DNA of 64,000 nt from Streptomyces sp. TP-A0874 (GCF_001748085.1 NZ_BBZK01000007.1:248001-312000), one strand, 5' to 3'; positions 32,780-42,751 are shown, counted from the first letter of the stretch. Notes: generated by a model from the letters alone, not told the origin. Program-made: numbers and translations.

Positions 32780-33908
32780 ACCCGTCGGCGGCGGCCCGAT
32801 CCACCTCACCGTGCACATGGGCTCCCAGCTCACCCGCCCGGTGCCCGCGGAGGTGATCGAGGCGCTGCTCTCCGCCCAGATCACCAGTACGGCGGGTGAA
32901 CGCAGCGGCTTCCAACTGGCCTTCGACCTCACCAAGAAGGGCGCGATCATCGAGCGCCTGCTGCCCGAGGGCTTCTTCGACCCGCGCACCCGGATCATCG
33001 TCGCCACGACCGTCCGGGGCGTGCCGACGGTCCTGCTGGACGGCCTGATCGTGCGTCAGGAGGTCGGGGCGAGCAACGTCCCCGGGCAGACCACTCTCAC
33101 GCTCACCGGTGAGGACCTGACGCTGCTGATGGATCTGGCGGAACGGACCGACCGGTTCCCCAACCTCGCGCCATCGCAGCGCGTGGCCCGCATCCTCGCG
33201 CGGTACGCGGACTACGGGATCGAGCCGGAGGTGGTGCCCGAGCAGATCGCCCAGCCGCCCCGCCAGGAGCTCCGCGTCGACTACCAGACCGGCACCGACC
33301 TCGGCTACGTCAACGAACTGGCCCGGGCCAACGGCTACACCTTCTACCTCGAACCCGGTCCGGCCCCCGGCCGCTCCACCGCCTACTGGGGCCCCCAGCG
33401 CCGCCTCGGCCAGCGGCAGCACGCCCTCAACGTCAACATGGACGTCAACTCCACCGTCGACCAGCTGACCTTCGCCTACGACGGCGCCGCCCGGGAGGAG
33501 CCGCAGGCCCGCTGGCAGGACCCGCTCACCCGGGAGTCCACGCTGCTCCCGCAGCCCGACATCAGCCCGCTGCGCCCGCCACTGGGCCGCCGGGCCAGTC
33601 CGGCGCTCAAGCGCCGTCGCCTGTCCGGCACGGCGAAGAAGGACCAGGGACAGGCCGAGGCCGAGGCGTTGGCCCGCGCCGCGACCTCCGCCGACGCCAT
33701 CTCCGGTTCAGGTCAGTTGGACGTCAACCGGCACGGGTACGTGCTGCGCCCGCGTGAGCTGGTCGGGGTGCGGGGAGCGGGCGTCACCTACGACGGCGAC
33801 TACTACGTCACCTCCGTCACCCACCACCTCACGCCCGGCTCCTACCGGCAGAACTTCACGCTCTCCCGGGAGGGCCTGGTCGCACTCAGCGACACCGTCC
33901 GCCCCTGA
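32769..33908 (+). CDS. spike hub protein, phage late control D (VgrG-like) family
   Basis: A 379-aa gpD/gp27-like hub. Typical parts are IEALLSAQITSTAGERSGFQLAFDL, the FDPRTRIIVATTVRGVPTVLLDGLI strand pair, TLTGEDLTLLMDL, and the C-terminal GYVLRPRELVGVRGAGVTYDGDYYVTSVTHHL. It forms the trimeric base on which the spike sits. An Arg/Lys-rich loop near residues 275-300 is not typical. GTG at 32769 overlaps the LysM gene. Confidence 0.88.
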   Translation: MSDEPVGGGPIHLTVHMGSQLTRPVPAEVIEALLSAQITSTAGERSGFQLAFDLTKKGAIIERLLPEGFFDPRTRIIVATTVRGVPTVLLDGLIVRQEVGASNVPGQTTLTLTGEDLTLLMDLAERTDRFPNLAPSQRVARILARYADYGIEPEVVPEQIAQPPRQELRVDYQTGTDLGYVNELARANGYTFYLEPGPAPGRSTAYWGPQRRLGQRQHALNVNMDVNSTVDQLTFAYDGAAREEPQARWQDPLTRESTLLPQPDISPLRPPLGRRASPALKRRRLSGTAKKDQGQAEAEALARAATSADAISGSGQLDVNRHGYVLRPRELVGVRGAGVTYDGDYYVTSVTHHLTPGSYRQNFTLSREGLVALSDTVRP

Positions 33909-33927
33909 CGCACCGCCCCTGACGCAC
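33900..33927. repeat. 14-bp tandem duplication across the hub stop codon
   Basis: Two adjacent copies of CGCCCCTGACGCAC. The first contains the TGA stop of the hub gene. The 181-bp gap that follows is low-complexity C/A/G sequence (CAGCAGG-like runs), the longest gap among the middle eCIS genes. Confidence 0.85.
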
Positions 33928-34089
33928 CGCCACCACACCACAGGCACCGCCCAGCAGGAACCGCGCAGCAGGCAGCGCAGGCAACACCCGAGAAGCAGTC
34001 CAGGCGAAGAGCAGCACCACAGGTCGAGCGCACCAGCGCCGCACCAGACGAAGCAGCAGCGACCGCACGAGACAGCAGGAGCAGCCCGC

Positions 34090-34629
34090 ATGGCGCCAGC
34101 AGCGAACAACCGCTTCCTCGGAAAGTTCCGGGGCCGGGTGGCGGACACCGACGACCCGCTGCGGATCGGCCGGATCACCGCCCACGTCCCCGACGTGCTC
34201 GGTGACGAGGCGTCGACCTGGGCCATGCCCTGCTTCCCGTTCACGGGAGAGCAGGCGGGCCAGTACGTGGTCCCGTCGCAGGGCGCGGGCGTGTGGATCG
34301 AGTTCGAGCAGGGCGACCCGAGCTTCCCCGTCTGGACGGGCTGCTGGTTCGGCGACCGGAGCGAACTGCCGCCCGACGCGCTGGCGGGCGCCGACCGGGG
34401 TGAGCGCCCCGTGGTCATCGAGACGCAGGGGCACCACAAGATCGTGCTCTCCGACGACCCCGCCGTCGGAATCCTCATCCAGGCCCCGGGCGGCGACGGC
34501 AACGGCCCCTCCATCCGGGTCAACAACGACGGGGTCCACATCGACAACGGGCAGGGCGCCTCGGTCCTGGTGGCCGGCGACCAGGTCGACATCAACCAGG
34601 GCCGGCTGACCGTGCCCAAGAAGCGCTAG
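34090..34629 (+). CDS. baseplate assembly protein V / gp5-like spike
   Basis: A 179-aa spike protein. The N-terminal OB-fold (FRGRVADTDDPLRIGRITAHVPDVLG, then YVVPSQGAGVWIEFEQGDPSFPVWTGCWFG) is followed by a short beta-helix-like repeat region (IETQGHHKIVLSDDP, IRVNNDGVHIDNGQG). It carries the membrane-piercing tip together with the PAAR-like protein. The ATG at 34090 has AGGAG 8 nt upstream. An open frame extending 336 nt upstream is low-complexity and not part of the protein. Confidence 0.88.
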   Translation: MAPAANNRFLGKFRGRVADTDDPLRIGRITAHVPDVLGDEASTWAMPCFPFTGEQAGQYVVPSQGAGVWIEFEQGDPSFPVWTGCWFGDRSELPPDALAGADRGERPVVIETQGHHKIVLSDDPAVGILIQAPGGDGNGPSIRVNNDGVHIDNGQGASVLVAGDQVDINQGRLTVPKKR

Positions 34630-34649
34630 ACAGGAACGGGGAGAGAAGC

Positions 34650-34988
34650 TTGTCCGGGAAAGTCATCCACGCGGGCACCCAGATCGGCTGCCCCCACGGC
34701 GGGCGGGCCGGCACGGCGCCCACCCCGTCGCGCGGTGTGCTGCTCGACGGGCGCACCGCCGTCAACGACTCGGTCGTCCACACCGTCACCGGCTGCCCGC
34801 ACACCGTCGACGGTGTGCCCACACCGTGCACCAGTATCCGCTGGAGCCCGCCGACCGACAGCGTGCGGGTCGACGGTGCGCCGGTGGTGCTGGAGACCAC
34901 CCCGGCGCTCTGCTACACCGCCGGGCTGGTGCCGCAGGGACCGCCGGTGGTCAGCTCCGTCACTCCGCGGGGGGTGGTCTGCGGATGA
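34650..34988 (+). CDS. PAAR-like spike tip protein
   Basis: A 112-aa protein with repeated short strands, five Cys and three His (GCPHGG, GCPHTVDGVPTPC, LCYT, VVCG), suitable for a metal-bound conical tip. Families of this kind sharpen the spike. The only sensible start is TTG at 34650, with GGGGAGAG upstream; TTG starts are unusual elsewhere in the cluster. The stop overlaps the next ATG. Confidence 0.75.
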   Translation: MSGKVIHAGTQIGCPHGGRAGTAPTPSRGVLLDGRTAVNDSVVHTVTGCPHTVDGVPTPCTSIRWSPPTDSVRVDGAPVVLETTPALCYTAGLVPQGPPVVSSVTPRGVVCG

Positions 34989-35368
34989 GGACGAAGCCGC
35001 CGCGGCGGGACATCGCCTTCCCGTTCCGTGTCGACCGGCACGGCCGGACGGCCGGTGCGTCCTACGAGGAGCATGTGCGCGACCTGATCGAGCAGTTGCT
35101 GTTCACCAGCCCCGGTGAGCGGGTGATGCGCCCCGACTTCGGCTGCGGCCTGCTCGACCTGGTGTTCACCCCGAACAGCCCGGAGCTGGCCTCCGCCCTC
35201 GAGCTGTCCGTGCAGGCCTCGCTCCAACGCTGGCTGGGCGAACTGATCGAGGTCGAAGCGCTCGACGTGGTCAGCGAGGAGAACGTCGTCCGGGTCCACC
35301 TGCGCTACGTCGTGCGCGCCACCGAGAGCAGGCGGGACGACACGTTCGAAGGGAGGGCCGCGGCATGA
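34985..35368 (+). CDS. gp25/gpW-like baseplate wedge protein
   Basis: A 127-aa gp25-family protein. Seen: DIAFPFRVDRHGRTA, EEHVRDLIEQLLFTSPGERVMRPDFGCGL, then LQRWLGELIEVEALDVV. The ERVMRPDFGCGL motif is the family hallmark. Gp25 begins sheath assembly on the baseplate. ATGA overlaps join it to both neighbours. Confidence 0.92.
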   Translation: MRTKPPRRDIAFPFRVDRHGRTAGASYEEHVRDLIEQLLFTSPGERVMRPDFGCGLLDLVFTPNSPELASALELSVQASLQRWLGELIEVEALDVVSEENVVRVHLRYVVRATESRRDDTFEGRAAA

Positions 35369-38300
35369 GCGCTGCCACCAGCGGTACGACCGGTCAGGCC
35401 GTCTGCCGAACCGACGGCAGACGGGGGAGGGTACGGGCGGCGCGGCTGGCCGGGGTGGACGCCGTCGAAGCGGGCGACGACGGGCTGACGCTCACCGTCA
35501 CCTTCCTCGGCAGGGCCCCGCACGGCCTCCGTCCGGAGAACGTGCGCATCGACGGCGGCCGGCGGATCACCGGCATCGAGGCGGTGGCGGTGGAGGTCGT
35601 CCGGGAGGAGGACCCGGAGCTCGACGACCGCCTGTACGTCACCGTCGACCGGACCGGCGACACCGGCCGCTACCGGCTGGCGATCGTCGACACCGACCCC
35701 TACGGACGTCCCGGGACCGAGCCGTTCCGCGGTTTCGACCAGCGCTACCACGCGGCGGACTTCACCTTCGCACCGGACCGCCCCGCGCCGCTGGACTGCC
35801 GGGACCACCGGTCGACCCCACCGGAGACCTTCCGGAGCGCGGCGCCCGCGACGGGGCCGGCCATCGACTACGTGGCCCGGGACTACGAGAGCCTGCGCCG
35901 GCTGATCCTCGACCGCCTCGCCCTGACCGTGCCCGAAATGGTCGAACGGAACGCGGCGGACCTCGGCACCACCCTGACGGAACTGCTCGCCTACACGGCC
36001 GACCAGATCAGCTACCAGCAGGACGCGATCGCCACCGAGGCGTACCTCGACACCGCGCGCCGGCGGATCTCGGTGCGCCGCCATGTGCGGCTGATCGACT
36101 ATCCGATGCACGACGGCTGCACCGCCCGGGCCTTCGTCACCCTGGAGGCGGCGCGGCCACTGACCCTGCTCGCCGGCACGTACCGTTTCGCCGCCGTAGA
36201 CGTCGGCAGGCTCGGCCCGCGCGACCGGCCCGGTCTGGGCACCGTCATCGACGACGGCGATCTGACCGTGCTCGACGAGCGCGGCTCGGTGGAGGTCTTC
36301 GAGCCGGTCGGGGACGCCCCGCTGCGCCTGCACCCGGCGCACAACGAGATCCTCTTCTGGACCTGGGGCGACGAGCAGTGCCTGCTGCCGCGCGGGGCCA
36401 CCGCCGCCACACTCCGCGACGGGTGGGCGGAGGAGTCCGCCGGCGGTCGGGCGGCGGGACGGGGCGGGGAGCGAACCGGCCGACCGGAGCGGGATCAGCC
36501 GGAAACGGACCGGCCGGATGCCGTGCACCCGGAGGCCGTCCCCGAGCAGAGCGACGCACCCGCCCACGGCCGCCACCGTCACCGCCGACTCGCCCTGCGC
36601 CCCGGCGACCTGCTCCTGCTGGAGGAGGTGAAGGGTCCGCGCTCCGGCACGCCCGGCGACGCGGATCCCCGCAACCGCCAGGTGGTCCGGCTCACCTCGG
36701 TCACCCCGGCGGTCGACCGGCTCTGCGGCCAGCCGGTGCTGGAGGTCACCTGGGCAGCGGAGGACGCCCTGACCTTCGCGCTCCACCTGTCCACGGTCGG
36801 CGGTGCGGACTGCGCGCCGGTGGCGGATGTGAGCGTGGCGCGCGGCAACGTGGCGCTCGTCGACCACGGACGTTCTCTGGCCTTCGGCGGCGGTCCGCCC
36901 GAGCGGATCACCGTGCCGCCGGTGCCCGCCGTCATCGCCCCCTGCGAGCCGCCGGCCTTCGGCTGCCCCGACACCGCCGAGGGCAACCGGCCCGGGGAGC
37001 TGATCCAGGACCGGCTGAAGCAGACCCGCGCCGGCCACACCCTCACCCCGGACCAGGTGCGTGAACTGTTCACCGTGGTGGGGGAGGAGGCGACCGGCCG
37101 GGCCGGCATCGGCATCGAACTCGCCGGTCGGCGGCGGGAGCGGACCACGCCGGAGACCGCCTACGCCCAGGCGGAGGCGTTGGAAGCGCTGCTGGCGCAG
37201 TCCGTCTACCCGGGGATCGCACCGCGTTTCGGCCCGCTCCTGCACCGCTCGCCCGTGGTGCAGGCGGTGCCGTTCCCCGAGCCGAAGCATGTGTCGGCCG
37301 GGCAGGCCGAACGGTTGGCGGCCATCCCGGGGCGGGTGCGGCAGCGCCTGGTGGAGCTGTGGCGCAGCGCCCGGGACCGGGACGGGCTGAGCGACGGCGA
37401 GATCGCCGAACTCACCGTGCTGTTCGGGCTGCCCGTGTTGGAACGGCTGGAGCTGCGCCGCCATCCGGTGCGGGCACTGCGCGAACTGCTGCACCGCTCC
37501 GAGCGGCTGCTGGCGGCGAAGCTGGACCGGCTCCAGGTGCTCACTGCCCGAGCTCGCGCCGGCCGGGTCCTGGACGGGCGGACCGCCTGGGAGATCGCCC
37601 ACAGCTGGGGCCCCGGTTACGCGGAGGGACTGCATCCGCGGGAGCCGGTGCTGTTCGGGCCGGCCGCCGCGCTGCTGCCGGACCCCCGGGCGGCGCTCCC
37701 CGCCGTACGGTTGACGAGCGTGCCCGACACGGCGGCCGGAGCCGTCACCGAACCGCCCCCGGCCGGACCGGCCCAGCTCACCGCCGACACCGGAACGGCC
37801 GGCACTAGCGAGGTCACCGAGGTTGCCGAGGACGCCGAACACGCCGGAGGCGCGGGCGACGACCCGCGGACGGTGTGGGAACCTCGCCGGGACCTCCTGG
37901 ACAGCGGCCCCCGCGACCACCACTTCGTGGGCGAACTACGCGACGACGGACGGCTCGTACTCCGCTTCGGCGACGGCCACCACGGCGCCCGGCCCGAGCC
38001 CGGGTCGACGCTGGAGGTCCGCTACCGGCTGGGCGGTGGCAGCGCCGGCAACGTCCCAGCGGAGGCCATCAGCCACCTGGTGCTCCGCCGGGACGGGGGA
38101 GCGGTCGACCGCGGTGAGCCGATGCCGGTGGCCGGGGTGCGCAACCCGCTGCCGGCGGTCGGCGGCACCGAACCGGAACCGCTGGAGCAGGTCCGCCGGC
38201 TCGCCCCGCTGGAGCTGAGGAGGGTGCGGCTGCGCGCCGTCACCGCCGAGGACTACGCGAGTCTGGCCTCCGCGCTGCCGGGCGTGCAGCGGGCGGCGGC

Positions 38301-38865
38301 CGAGCTCCGCTGGACCGGTGGCGGACGGGAGGCGCACATCGCCGTCGACGCCCGCGGCACGGCGGAGCCGCCGGCCGAACTCCTCGACTCGGTGGCCCAC
38401 GCGCTGGAGAGGTTCCGGCGGATCGGACACGACCTGGTGGTGCGGCCGGCCCGGCTGGTGCCGCTCGACATCGAGTTGGAGGTCTGCGCGGCACCGGGCC
38501 ACCAGCACGGCCAGATCCTCGCCGAACTGCACCGGGTGCTCGGCAACCGCCGACTGCCCGGTGGCCGGCTCGGCTTCTTCCACCCCGACGCCCTCGGCTT
38601 CGGCCGGCCGGTGCGGCTCAGCCGACTGGTCGCCGTGGCGATGGCCGTGCCGGGAGTGGTGGACGTGAGGGTCAGCAGGCTGCGGCGACTGTTCGAGGAC
38701 GCCTCCACCGGGGGCGCGGCAGGCGACCGGTCGGCGGAACCACCGGCCAGGCCCGCGCGGGACGGCCTGCTCCGCATCGGTCCGCTGGAGGTCGCGCAGT
38801 GCGACAACGACCCGGACCGGCCGGAGAACGGCCGGCTCGTGCTGAAGCTCGGAGGCAACCGTTGA
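35365..38865 (+). CDS. baseplate J-type assembly protein (first of two)
   Basis: A 1166-aa wedge protein of the putative baseplate assembly (gp6/J-like) family. The core IDYVARDYESLRRLILDRL with the following TLTELLAYTADQISYQQDAIATEAYLDTARRR at about 165-235 is diagnostic. The C-terminal HHFVGELRDDGRLVLRFGDGHHGARPEPGSTLEVRYRLGGG at about 850-900 is the second conserved block. It is longer than many homologues because of a charged Gly/Arg/Pro insert near 355-405. It pairs with the next gene product to build the wedge. Confidence 0.9.
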   Translation: MSAATSGTTGQAVCRTDGRRGRVRAARLAGVDAVEAGDDGLTLTVTFLGRAPHGLRPENVRIDGGRRITGIEAVAVEVVREEDPELDDRLYVTVDRTGDTGRYRLAIVDTDPYGRPGTEPFRGFDQRYHAADFTFAPDRPAPLDCRDHRSTPPETFRSAAPATGPAIDYVARDYESLRRLILDRLALTVPEMVERNAADLGTTLTELLAYTADQISYQQDAIATEAYLDTARRRISVRRHVRLIDYPMHDGCTARAFVTLEAARPLTLLAGTYRFAAVDVGRLGPRDRPGLGTVIDDGDLTVLDERGSVEVFEPVGDAPLRLHPAHNEILFWTWGDEQCLLPRGATAATLRDGWAEESAGGRAAGRGGERTGRPERDQPETDRPDAVHPEAVPEQSDAPAHGRHRHRRLALRPGDLLLLEEVKGPRSGTPGDADPRNRQVVRLTSVTPAVDRLCGQPVLEVTWAAEDALTFALHLSTVGGADCAPVADVSVARGNVALVDHGRSLAFGGGPPERITVPPVPAVIAPCEPPAFGCPDTAEGNRPGELIQDRLKQTRAGHTLTPDQVRELFTVVGEEATGRAGIGIELAGRRRERTTPETAYAQAEALEALLAQSVYPGIAPRFGPLLHRSPVVQAVPFPEPKHVSAGQAERLAAIPGRVRQRLVELWRSARDRDGLSDGEIAELTVLFGLPVLERLELRRHPVRALRELLHRSERLLAAKLDRLQVLTARARAGRVLDGRTAWEIAHSWGPGYAEGLHPREPVLFGPAAALLPDPRAALPAVRLTSVPDTAAGAVTEPPPAGPAQLTADTGTAGTSEVTEVAEDAEHAGGAGDDPRTVWEPRRDLLDSGPRDHHFVGELRDDGRLVLRFGDGHHGARPEPGSTLEVRYRLGGGSAGNVPAEAISHLVLRRDGGAVDRGEPMPVAGVRNPLPAVGGTEPEPLEQVRRLAPLELRRVRLRAVTAEDYASLASALPGVQRAAAELRWTGGGREAHIAVDARGTAEPPAELLDSVAHALERFRRIGHDLVVRPARLVPLDIELEVCAAPGHQHGQILAELHRVLGNRRLPGGRLGFFHPDALGFGRPVRLSRLVAVAMAVPGVVDVRVSRLRRLFEDASTGGAAGDRSAEPPARPARDGLLRIGPLEVAQCDNDPDRPENGRLVLKLGGNR

Positions 38866-38929
38866 CCCGTCCGCCGACCCACCCGCCCACGCACCCGCCC
38901 ACCTACCGGCCCACCTCGGAGGTGAACCC

Positions 38930-41900
38930 ATGAACGGCACACCCGGACACGGGGGTTGCGGCTGCGGCTGCGACGGTGAGGGCACCGCCCCCGAGCGGCG
39001 GCCGAGCGCCGAACGTCGCGCCCCGGCCGCCCCGCACAACCCGCCCGGCCGCACCGCCCTGGACTACCGGGTGGGCGACCACGGCTCGTTCCTGGCCGCG
39101 ATGCTCGACCGGCTGGCCTCCCCCGCCTATCCGGCGCTGCGCGGCCTGACCGCGCGGACCCCCGACGACCCGGCGATCGCGCTGCTGGACTCCTGGGCGG
39201 TCCTCGGCGACCTGCTGACCTTCCACTCCGAGCGGATCGCCGACGAGGGCTACCTGCGCACCGCCGAGGACCACTCCTCCCTGCTGCGGCTGGGGCGGCT
39301 GGTGGGACACCGGCCCCGCCCGGGACTGGCCGCCGGCACCCACCTCGCCTACACCGTGGACCGAGACCCGCGCAGCCGCGAGGACGTGCCGGTGCTGATT
39401 CCGCGAGGTTCGCGCAGCCACAGCGTGCCGGCCTCCTCGGAGGAGGCCACCCACACCTTCGAGACCGCCGAGGACCTGACCGCCCGCTGGTCGTGGAACG
39501 AACTGGCGGTGCGCCGCCGCCGCCCGGCCCCGCTCACCCCGGACGACCTCCGGGAGCGGTCGGAGATCCATGTCGCCTCCACCACGACCGGGCTCTCCGT
39601 CGGCGACCAGCTGCTCTTCGTCTTCGGCGGGGACGCCGCCGAAGACGAAGAGCACGGTGGGCGGCTGCTGCTGCCGGTGCGGCGGGTCCGCGTCGACGGG
39701 GAGAGCGACACCACCGCCATCGGGCTCCCGGTCTCCGCCCCTCCCTCACTGCGGGAGCTGGTCGGCGAACTCCAGCGGTGGATCACCCCGGGCGGGGACG
39801 CCCCCGCGCCGCGGCCGGTCGGCAGCGCGCTGGCCGAGGACTTCGACGAGCAGGTGCTGGCGCAGCTCCGCGCCGACCTGGAACTCCTGGACACCCCCGC
39901 GAAGTTCGCCCGCCGACTGGACGGCCCGGTGCGGCGGCTGTGGGAGGCGCAGGCGCTCGCCGCCGGCCACCGGGAGGCCGGGGACTGGTTCGAACGGTTG
40001 AACGCCGTCTTCGTCGACCTCCAGGAACGCGCGGCGAGACTCGAACCGCAACTCGCGACCGCGCCCACCGCACCGGACGCCTCCGCGATCCCGGCCGACC
40101 CGGCCGCCTCCGCGGACCCGCCCCTGGGCGCCGCCGCGCAGGCACTGGCCGCACTGCTGCCCGCGCTCCGCGCCGGGGCCGGCGGCCACCGGCCCGGGCC
40201 GCCCGCGGCGGCCCCCCGCGACCCGGCGCGGCTCTTCGGCCCGGAGTCCGACCTCGGCGCCCGACTTCTGTCAGCCCTCGACCCGGAGCTCTCCCGCGAG
40301 CTCTACCCGGCCTGGCGGGCGGCCCCGCCGGCCGCCTCCCCGGCCCTCAGCGAACTGCTGGCGCTACGGGTGAAGGCGGCACCGTTCGGATCGACCGCCC
40401 CGCTGAAGTCGGTGCAGGACGAACGCGGGCGGATCATCCGGCAGACCGACTGGCCGCTGACCGGGGCCGCGCTGACCACCATGCGGGTGCGTTACGACCC
40501 CGCCGGACGGGCGCCGGTGCGGGCGGAGTTCGTCCACGCCGAGGCCGCCGGAGCGACCCAGCACACCGAGAACCTGCCCTCGGACACCGAGTTCCCGCTC
40601 GGTCCCGGACGGGTGCGGCTGTCCACCCGCACCGGCCAGGACAACGACCTGGGCTGGCTCAGCAGGCGCCCCACCGACTCCCAGGAGCCGGGCGTGACCG
40701 CCGTGCTCCTCGCCGAACTGCCCGAGCTGACGCTGTTCGTCTCCCGGCCCGACGAGGACGGCGGCGTGCAGGTCGCCGTGCAGAACGGCGAGCCGCTGGA
40801 CTGGCGGCTGGCGCCCGGAGACCGGGAGCAGGTGCGGTACGGCGGGTACGAGGTGACGGTCAGCCACACCACCGCCGGGGAACCACCGGTCGTGGAGATC
40901 GCCCTCGCCACCCTCCCGGACCCCGTCCACCGGAACGTCCTCGCCCTGGACACCGTCCACGAGCGGATCACCCCCGGCAGCTGGGTGGCGATCGAACGCC
41001 CCGGCAAGGGAGCGGAGAACGGCATCCCCGGCGACCCGGCGCTCGCCTCGGTCACCACCAGGGTCGTCGAGGCGCGCACCGTCTCCTACACCCGCTACGG
41101 CATCACCGGCCGCGGCACCGAACTCACCCTCGCCGAACCCTGGCTGGACGAACACGACGTACTGCTCTCCCACATCCGCGGCACCACCGTGCACGCGGCC
41201 GGCGAACCGCTGCGCCCCGCCGACGAGCCACTGGCCGAGGACGTCGGCGGCCACCGGATCGAACTCGCCGAGCTGCACGAGGGGCTGCGGCCCGGCCGCA
41301 CCCTGGTCTTCTCCGGCGAGCGGACGGACATCCCCGGGGCGTCGGGGGTGCGCGGCACCGAACTCGCCGTGATCGCCGAGGTCGAGCAGCGGCTCGACCC
41401 GGAGCTGCCCGGCGACCACGTCCACACCGTGCTCACCCTCACCGCCGACCTCAGCCACCGCTACCGCCGGGAGACCCTGCTCATCCAGGGCAACGTGGTG
41501 CCCGCCACGCACGGCGAGAGCCGCGACGAAGCCATCGGCAGCGGTGACGCGGGGCGGGCCAACCAGACGTTCACCCTCTGGCAGGCTCCGCTGACCTGGC
41601 TGCCGGCGGACAACCCGCTGGGCGCCGAACCGGCCCTGGAGGTCCGCGTCGACGGCCTGCTCTGGCACCCGGTGGACAGCCTCGCCGGGCGCAGCCCGCG
41701 CGAGCGCGTCTACGTCATCGGCGCCGCCGGGGACGGCCGCACCACGGTGACCTTCGGCGACGGGCGGCAGGGGGCGCGACTGCCCTCCGGGCATGAGAAC
41801 GTCCGCGCCCGCTACCGGTTCGGCACCGGCGGCGCCGCCAACATCGCCGCCGGCCGGATCACCCAGGCCGTCACCCGGCCGCTGGGCGTCACCGCCGTCA

Positions 41901-42751
41901 CCAACCCGCTGCCGGCCACCGGCGGCGCCGAAGCCGACGGACCGGACCTGACCCGGCGCACCGTCCCGCTCGCCGTCTCCGCCCTCGACCGCCTCGTCTC
42001 CGTCTCCGACTACGAGGACTTCACCCGCTCCCGGGCCGGCATCGGCCGGGCCGCCGCGCGCGAACTGTACGACGGGCGGCGGCAGGTGCTCCATCTGACC
42101 GTCGCCGGCGCCGAGGACGCGCCGATCGGCGTCAGCGGCGATCTGCTGCACTCGCTGCGCGCCTCGCTCGGCACCTACGGGGACGCGCGGCTGCCCGTCC
42201 GGGTCGACGTGCGGGAACTCGTGCTGCTGCTGCTGGTGGCCAGGGTGAAGGTGGCCCGCGACCACTCCTGGGAGGTGGTCCGCCCCCGGCTGCGGGCCGC
42301 CCTGCTGCACCGCCTGGGTTTCCCCTGCCGGGACCTGGGCCAGCCGGCCCGGCTGTCGGAGGTGCTGGCGACTGCCCAGGCGGTGCCCGGCGTCGACCAC
42401 CTGGCAGTCGACGTCTTCTCCGGAGTGCCCGCCTCCACCACCCCGCGCGGGCTCGCCCGGCTGGCCGCCGGACTCCGGCCTCCGCGGCAGACCGTCCCGG
42501 CCCGGCTCGCCGAGTACGACGAGCAGGTGCACACGGTCACCGCCGAGGCGGGGGAGACGCTCAGCGCCGTCGCCGGCCGCCACGGCATCCCGCTGACCGA
42601 ACTGCTCCGCCTCAACCCCGACATCACCGACACCCGGCCGCTGGAGCGGGGCCGCTCGGTGTTCGTCTTCCGCGGCATCCGGCCGGCACAGCTCGCGCTG
42701 TTCGCCCCGGAGGTGGCGGACACGCTGATTCTGACGGAGGAAGCCTCGTGA
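38930..42751 (+). CDS. second baseplate J-type protein with C-terminal LysM domain
   Basis: A 1273-aa protein. The start region (CGCGCDGEG, then TALDYRVGDHGSFLAAMLDRLASPAYPALRGLTART and LLTFHSERIADEGYLRTA) and the TVTFGDGRQGARLPSGHENVRARYRFGTGGAAN block at about 940-975 place it in the large baseplate assembly family. The last about 60 residues contain a LysM-like repeat (VHTVTAEAGETLSAVAGRHGIPLTELLRLNPDI). A perfect 18-bp hairpin lies within its coding sequence at 39613-39653. The ATG at 38930 has CGGAGG upstream. A 64-bp C-rich gap separates it from the first J-type gene. Confidence 0.88.
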   Translation: MNGTPGHGGCGCGCDGEGTAPERRPSAERRAPAAPHNPPGRTALDYRVGDHGSFLAAMLDRLASPAYPALRGLTARTPDDPAIALLDSWAVLGDLLTFHSERIADEGYLRTAEDHSSLLRLGRLVGHRPRPGLAAGTHLAYTVDRDPRSREDVPVLIPRGSRSHSVPASSEEATHTFETAEDLTARWSWNELAVRRRRPAPLTPDDLRERSEIHVASTTTGLSVGDQLLFVFGGDAAEDEEHGGRLLLPVRRVRVDGESDTTAIGLPVSAPPSLRELVGELQRWITPGGDAPAPRPVGSALAEDFDEQVLAQLRADLELLDTPAKFARRLDGPVRRLWEAQALAAGHREAGDWFERLNAVFVDLQERAARLEPQLATAPTAPDASAIPADPAASADPPLGAAAQALAALLPALRAGAGGHRPGPPAAAPRDPARLFGPESDLGARLLSALDPELSRELYPAWRAAPPAASPALSELLALRVKAAPFGSTAPLKSVQDERGRIIRQTDWPLTGAALTTMRVRYDPAGRAPVRAEFVHAEAAGATQHTENLPSDTEFPLGPGRVRLSTRTGQDNDLGWLSRRPTDSQEPGVTAVLLAELPELTLFVSRPDEDGGVQVAVQNGEPLDWRLAPGDREQVRYGGYEVTVSHTTAGEPPVVEIALATLPDPVHRNVLALDTVHERITPGSWVAIERPGKGAENGIPGDPALASVTTRVVEARTVSYTRYGITGRGTELTLAEPWLDEHDVLLSHIRGTTVHAAGEPLRPADEPLAEDVGGHRIELAELHEGLRPGRTLVFSGERTDIPGASGVRGTELAVIAEVEQRLDPELPGDHVHTVLTLTADLSHRYRRETLLIQGNVVPATHGESRDEAIGSGDAGRANQTFTLWQAPLTWLPADNPLGAEPALEVRVDGLLWHPVDSLAGRSPRERVYVIGAAGDGRTTVTFGDGRQGARLPSGHENVRARYRFGTGGAANIAAGRITQAVTRPLGVTAVTNPLPATGGAEADGPDLTRRTVPLAVSALDRLVSVSDYEDFTRSRAGIGRAAARELYDGRRQVLHLTVAGAEDAPIGVSGDLLHSLRASLGTYGDARLPVRVDVRELVLLLLVARVKVARDHSWEVVRPRLRAALLHRLGFPCRDLGQPARLSEVLATAQAVPGVDHLAVDVFSGVPASTTPRGLARLAAGLRPPRQTVPARLAEYDEQVHTVTAEAGETLSAVAGRHGIPLTELLRLNPDITDTRPLERGRSVFVFRGIRPAQLALFAPEVADTLILTEEAS
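39613..39653. repeat. perfect 18-bp inverted repeat inside a baseplate gene
   Basis: GCTCTTCGTCTTCGGCGG (39613-39630) and its exact complement (39636-39653) flank a 5-nt loop GGACG. The coding strand reads LLFVFGGDAAEDEEH through it. A hairpin of this strength inside a coding region could act as an attenuator or RNase processing site, or be a codon-choice coincidence. Confidence 0.9.

Noticed and set aside
38903..39655. Antisense gene encoding a 250-aa protein opposite the second J-type gene
   Set aside because: Its first residues only mirror the 18-bp hairpin in the coding strand; the rest is Gly/Arg shadow sequence without a ribosome site.
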